Of a stretch of 6,731 bases of DNA, positions 5,934 through 6,731 are shown one piece after another. The position numbers were made by a program, and so were the translations under genes. The notes beneath the pieces were generated by a model that was given only the letters and a program-made list of their open reading frames with translations, made no database searches and had not been told where the DNA came from. The stretch comes from Methylovulum sp. (GTDB lineage: Bacteria > Pseudomonadota > Gammaproteobacteria > Methylococcales > Methylomonadaceae): positions 1 through 6,731 of the forward strand of contig SCST01000487.1 of the NCBI GenBank assembly GCA_004299465.1. The letters run 5' to 3'. How positions within the stretch are numbered: the stretch's first letter is position 1; each line of letters opens with the position of its first letter.

Positions 5934-5990
5934 CAATAAAGCGCCAGTACTTCATCAAGTATTCACTTCTCAGCGCTTGCGGCTTTATTG
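5934..5990. repeat. Nested inverted repeat overlapping the lipoprotein promoter
   Basis: CAATAAAGC (5934-5942) and GCTTTATTG (5982-5990) are perfect 9-bp inverted repeats. Inside lie a second pair, AAGCGC (5939-5944) with GCGCTT (5973-5978), and a small hairpin, TACTT/AAGTA, with a 4-base loop. The outer and second pairs share bases, so they would be alternative folds. The right outer arm runs into the -35 box TTGACA of the promoter, so the structure may be an operator or a terminator-like separator from upstream transcription. Confidence 0.5.
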
Positions 5991-6015
5991 ACAATATTCA
6001 CGATTTATTCATAAT
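5988..6015 (+). promoter_or_regulatory. Strong sigma-70 promoter of the lipoprotein gene
   Basis: A perfect -35 box TTGACA (5988-5993) is followed after 16 bp by CATAAT (6010-6015, 5 of 6 consensus). Transcription would begin near 6022, giving a leader of about 42 nt that ends in the strong ribosome binding site AGGAG (6052-6056). This suggests a well-expressed housekeeping gene. Confidence 0.75.
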
Positions 6016-6063
6016 CGACCCGTTACGCTATCGCGAAACAGCAAACAACAAAGGAGAACCCCC

Positions 6064-6459
6064 ATGAAAAACTTAAAAATCAGTATCGTTCTTGCCAGCG
6101 GTATTTTACTTTCGGCATGTGCCAGCCAGACTGGATGGACACCGACGGTCGATTCGTACAATGATCCCAATGCTTATCGTATTAACCAGGATATGGCCGA
6201 ATGCAGGCAACTTGCTGCGAGTGCGTCCGGCGGAACCGCAAAAGAAGCGGCTATAGGTGCCGGTGTAGGCGGTTTAGTCGGGGCGGCAGGCGGAGCGGTT
6301 GTCGGCGCATTTACAGGCAATCCCGGTGCCGGTGCGGCGATAGGTGCAGCAGCCGGCGGTTTTGGCGGAGCTGCCAAGCAAGGTTTTACTGCTGAAGAAA
6401 AGTACAAAAATGCTTATAACAACTGCATGAGCGGTCGTGGTCACCGTGTTGTCAGGTAA
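6064..6459 (+). CDS. Glycine-zipper lipoprotein
   Basis: This is a 131-residue envelope lipoprotein of unknown specific role. A signal peptide (about 1-18) ends in the lipobox LSAC, giving lipidated C19 in the mature protein; the next residues (ASQ) do not suggest inner-membrane retention, so the outer membrane is likely. The mature part starts with a polar segment containing NDPNAYRINQDMAECRQL. From about 62 to 104 there is a dense run of Gly and Ala with GxxxG spacing, the glycine-zipper type expected to pack against or insert in a membrane. The tail contains EKYKNAYNNC and a basic end. C47 and C121 flank the zipper and could form a disulfide bond. The start is secure: AGGAG lies 7 nt upstream and a strong promoter precedes it. 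It is probably monocistronic. Similar small lipoproteins are often uncharacterised. Confidence 0.9.
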   Translation: MKNLKISIVLASGILLSACASQTGWTPTVDSYNDPNAYRINQDMAECRQLAASASGGTAKEAAIGAGVGGLVGAAGGAVVGAFTGNPGAGAAIGAAAGGFGGAAKQGFTAEEKYKNAYNNCMSGRGHRVVR

Positions 6460-6499
6460 TTCCTGATAAGCGCAAGGTTTACGATAATCCTATAGTGTC

Positions 6500-6522
6500 C
6501 CGGCTTGGATGGTTGGAGCCGG
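6500..6522 (+). terminator. Hairpin after the lipoprotein gene
   Basis: CCGGCT (6500-6505) pairs perfectly with AGCCGG (6517-6522) around an 11-base loop, 40 bp past the lipoprotein stop. No T tract follows, so it is at best a weak intrinsic terminator or a 3'-end stabiliser. Confidence 0.35.
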
Positions 6523-6537
6523 CGACGATGCGATGGC

Positions 6538-6568
6538 AAAAAATAGCCAGGTATTCATCTGGCTTATT
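6538..6568 (-). terminator. Intrinsic terminator for leftward transcription
   Basis: On the minus strand AGCCAG (6564-6559) pairs with CTGGCT (6550-6545) around an 8-base loop, followed immediately by ATTTTTT. This is a standard terminator and indicates that a minus-strand transcript arrives from the right, supporting the partial gene at 6619-6731. Confidence 0.65.
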
Positions 6569-6618
6569 GCTCCTGCACTGGACGATCATGAGGAGAACTC
6601 CAGTGCAGGATGCAATAA
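6564..6618. repeat. Long hairpin with 12+7 bp stem and 16-base loop
   Basis: TCCTGCACTGGA (6571-6582) pairs perfectly with TCCAGTGCAGGA (6599-6610). The stem continues with TTATTGC (6564-6570) and GCAATAA (6612-6618) past a single bulged T at 6611. Its base overlaps the arm of the adjacent terminator, so the two folds would compete. It lies immediately past the stop of the minus-strand partial gene. Confidence 0.75.
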
Positions 6619-6731
6619 TTAATGATCGCCTGTAATCCTGCGGGCATCAATTTTCATGGCTTCCCTCCCTATACTCTCCCTGTAATCGGCATCATTTGGT
6701 CGGCTCGCAATATTCTCATTGAAAATTTCAC
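6619..6731 (-). CDS. C-terminal end of an unidentified gene entering from the right
   Basis: One minus-strand frame is open from the window edge (first full codon at 6729) to a TAA at 6621-6619, giving 36 residues. These include FNENIASRPNDADYRESIG and end KIDARRITGDH. The composition is mixed and charged like a soluble protein. The stop is followed directly by the long hairpin and then a standard terminator on the same strand, as expected at the end of a transcription unit. The opposite strand is also open over much of this stretch, so the call rests on context. A Met inside the frame (6657-6655) has GGGAGGG upstream, so a tiny 12-residue frame could start there, but a longer gene is more likely. 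I do not recognise the family. Confidence 0.5.
   Translation of the reverse strand, partial: EIFNENIASRPNDADYRESIGREAMKIDARRITGDH

Larger units (their letters stand above)
5735..6063. other. Non-coding stretch between fliT and the lipoprotein gene
   Basis: No credible gene is visible. A minus-strand open frame (5767-5994, TTG start) reaches 75 codons but has no clear ribosome-binding site or recognisable domain and overlaps the promoter of the next gene, so it is not called. No fliT terminator with a T tract is evident. The right third holds an inverted repeat (5934-5990) and the lipoprotein promoter. The AT-rich, structured character would also fit a decayed mobile-element remnant. Confidence 0.5.

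Noticed and set aside
5767..5994. 75-codon minus-strand frame with TTG start, with an inner ATG at 5955
   Set aside because: No clear ribosome binding site, no recognisable domain, no partner genes, and it runs over the inverted repeat and the lipoprotein promoter.
6174..6407. Minus and plus alternative frames inside the lipoprotein gene, rich in Ala/Pro or Arg/Cys
   Set aside because: These are artefacts of the repetitive glycine/alanine codons in the zipper region.
6622..6731. Plus-strand open frame starting MIACNPAGINFHG and running off the right edge
   Set aside because: The AGGAG upstream is 26 nt away and inside a hairpin loop, while the opposite strand has a stop followed by a proper terminator, favouring a minus-strand gene.
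1..6731. CRISPR array, complete insertion sequence, toxin-antitoxin pair or defence system
   Set aside because: No regularly spaced repeats, no transposase, and no paired small genes of that kind are visible in the window.

Overview
The window looks like chromosomal DNA of a gammaproteobacterium. Evidence is a full-length bacterial NAD+-dependent DNA ligase, a FliS/FliT flagellar chaperone pair, a sigma-28-type promoter, and a tRNA-Ser with encoded CCA. The protein style would fit a methanotroph-like lineage (Methylococcales), but that is an impression and was not tested.

Region 1 (1-1555) is the edge of an integrated element. A P4-type tyrosine recombinase (67-1305, minus) carries all expected catalytic residues. 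It sits just beyond the 3' end of a tRNA-Ser(GGA) gene (1468-1555, minus), a classic integration site. Four GGGGTA(A/G)C boxes arranged as two interlocked inverted repeats lie directly in front of the integrase start. The tRNA's own terminator, bracketed by a 12-bp direct repeat, lies between tRNA and integrase. The body of the element lies left of the window, and a possible next gene overlaps the integrase stop by ATGA.

Region 2 (1556-4730) is core chromosome. It holds the tRNA-Ser promoter, a 320-bp stretch with no convincing gene, ligA (plus), and a convergent class I SAM-dependent O-methyltransferase (minus). A 12-bp stem hairpin separates ligA from the methyltransferase. The methyltransferase start is best placed at 4700, from a good ribosome binding site.

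Region 3 (4701-5734) begins with an orphan two-way terminator. A near-consensus FliA (sigma-28) promoter follows, then fliS and fliT. FliS is the export chaperone for flagellin and FliT is the filament-cap chaperone and regulator. The fliD gene that often precedes them is absent.

Region 4 (5735-6731) holds a 330-bp non-coding stretch ending in an inverted repeat and a strong sigma-70 promoter. A small glycine-zipper lipoprotein gene follows. Next comes a cluster of hairpins between it and the tail of a gene entering from the right on the minus strand. One hairpin has a loop that could pair with downstream sequence as a pseudoknot.

No CRISPR array, complete insertion sequence or clearly new multi-gene system is visible. 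The most distinctive items are the integrase control region, the sigma-28 promoter of the detached fliST pair and the complex 3' hairpins near the right end.
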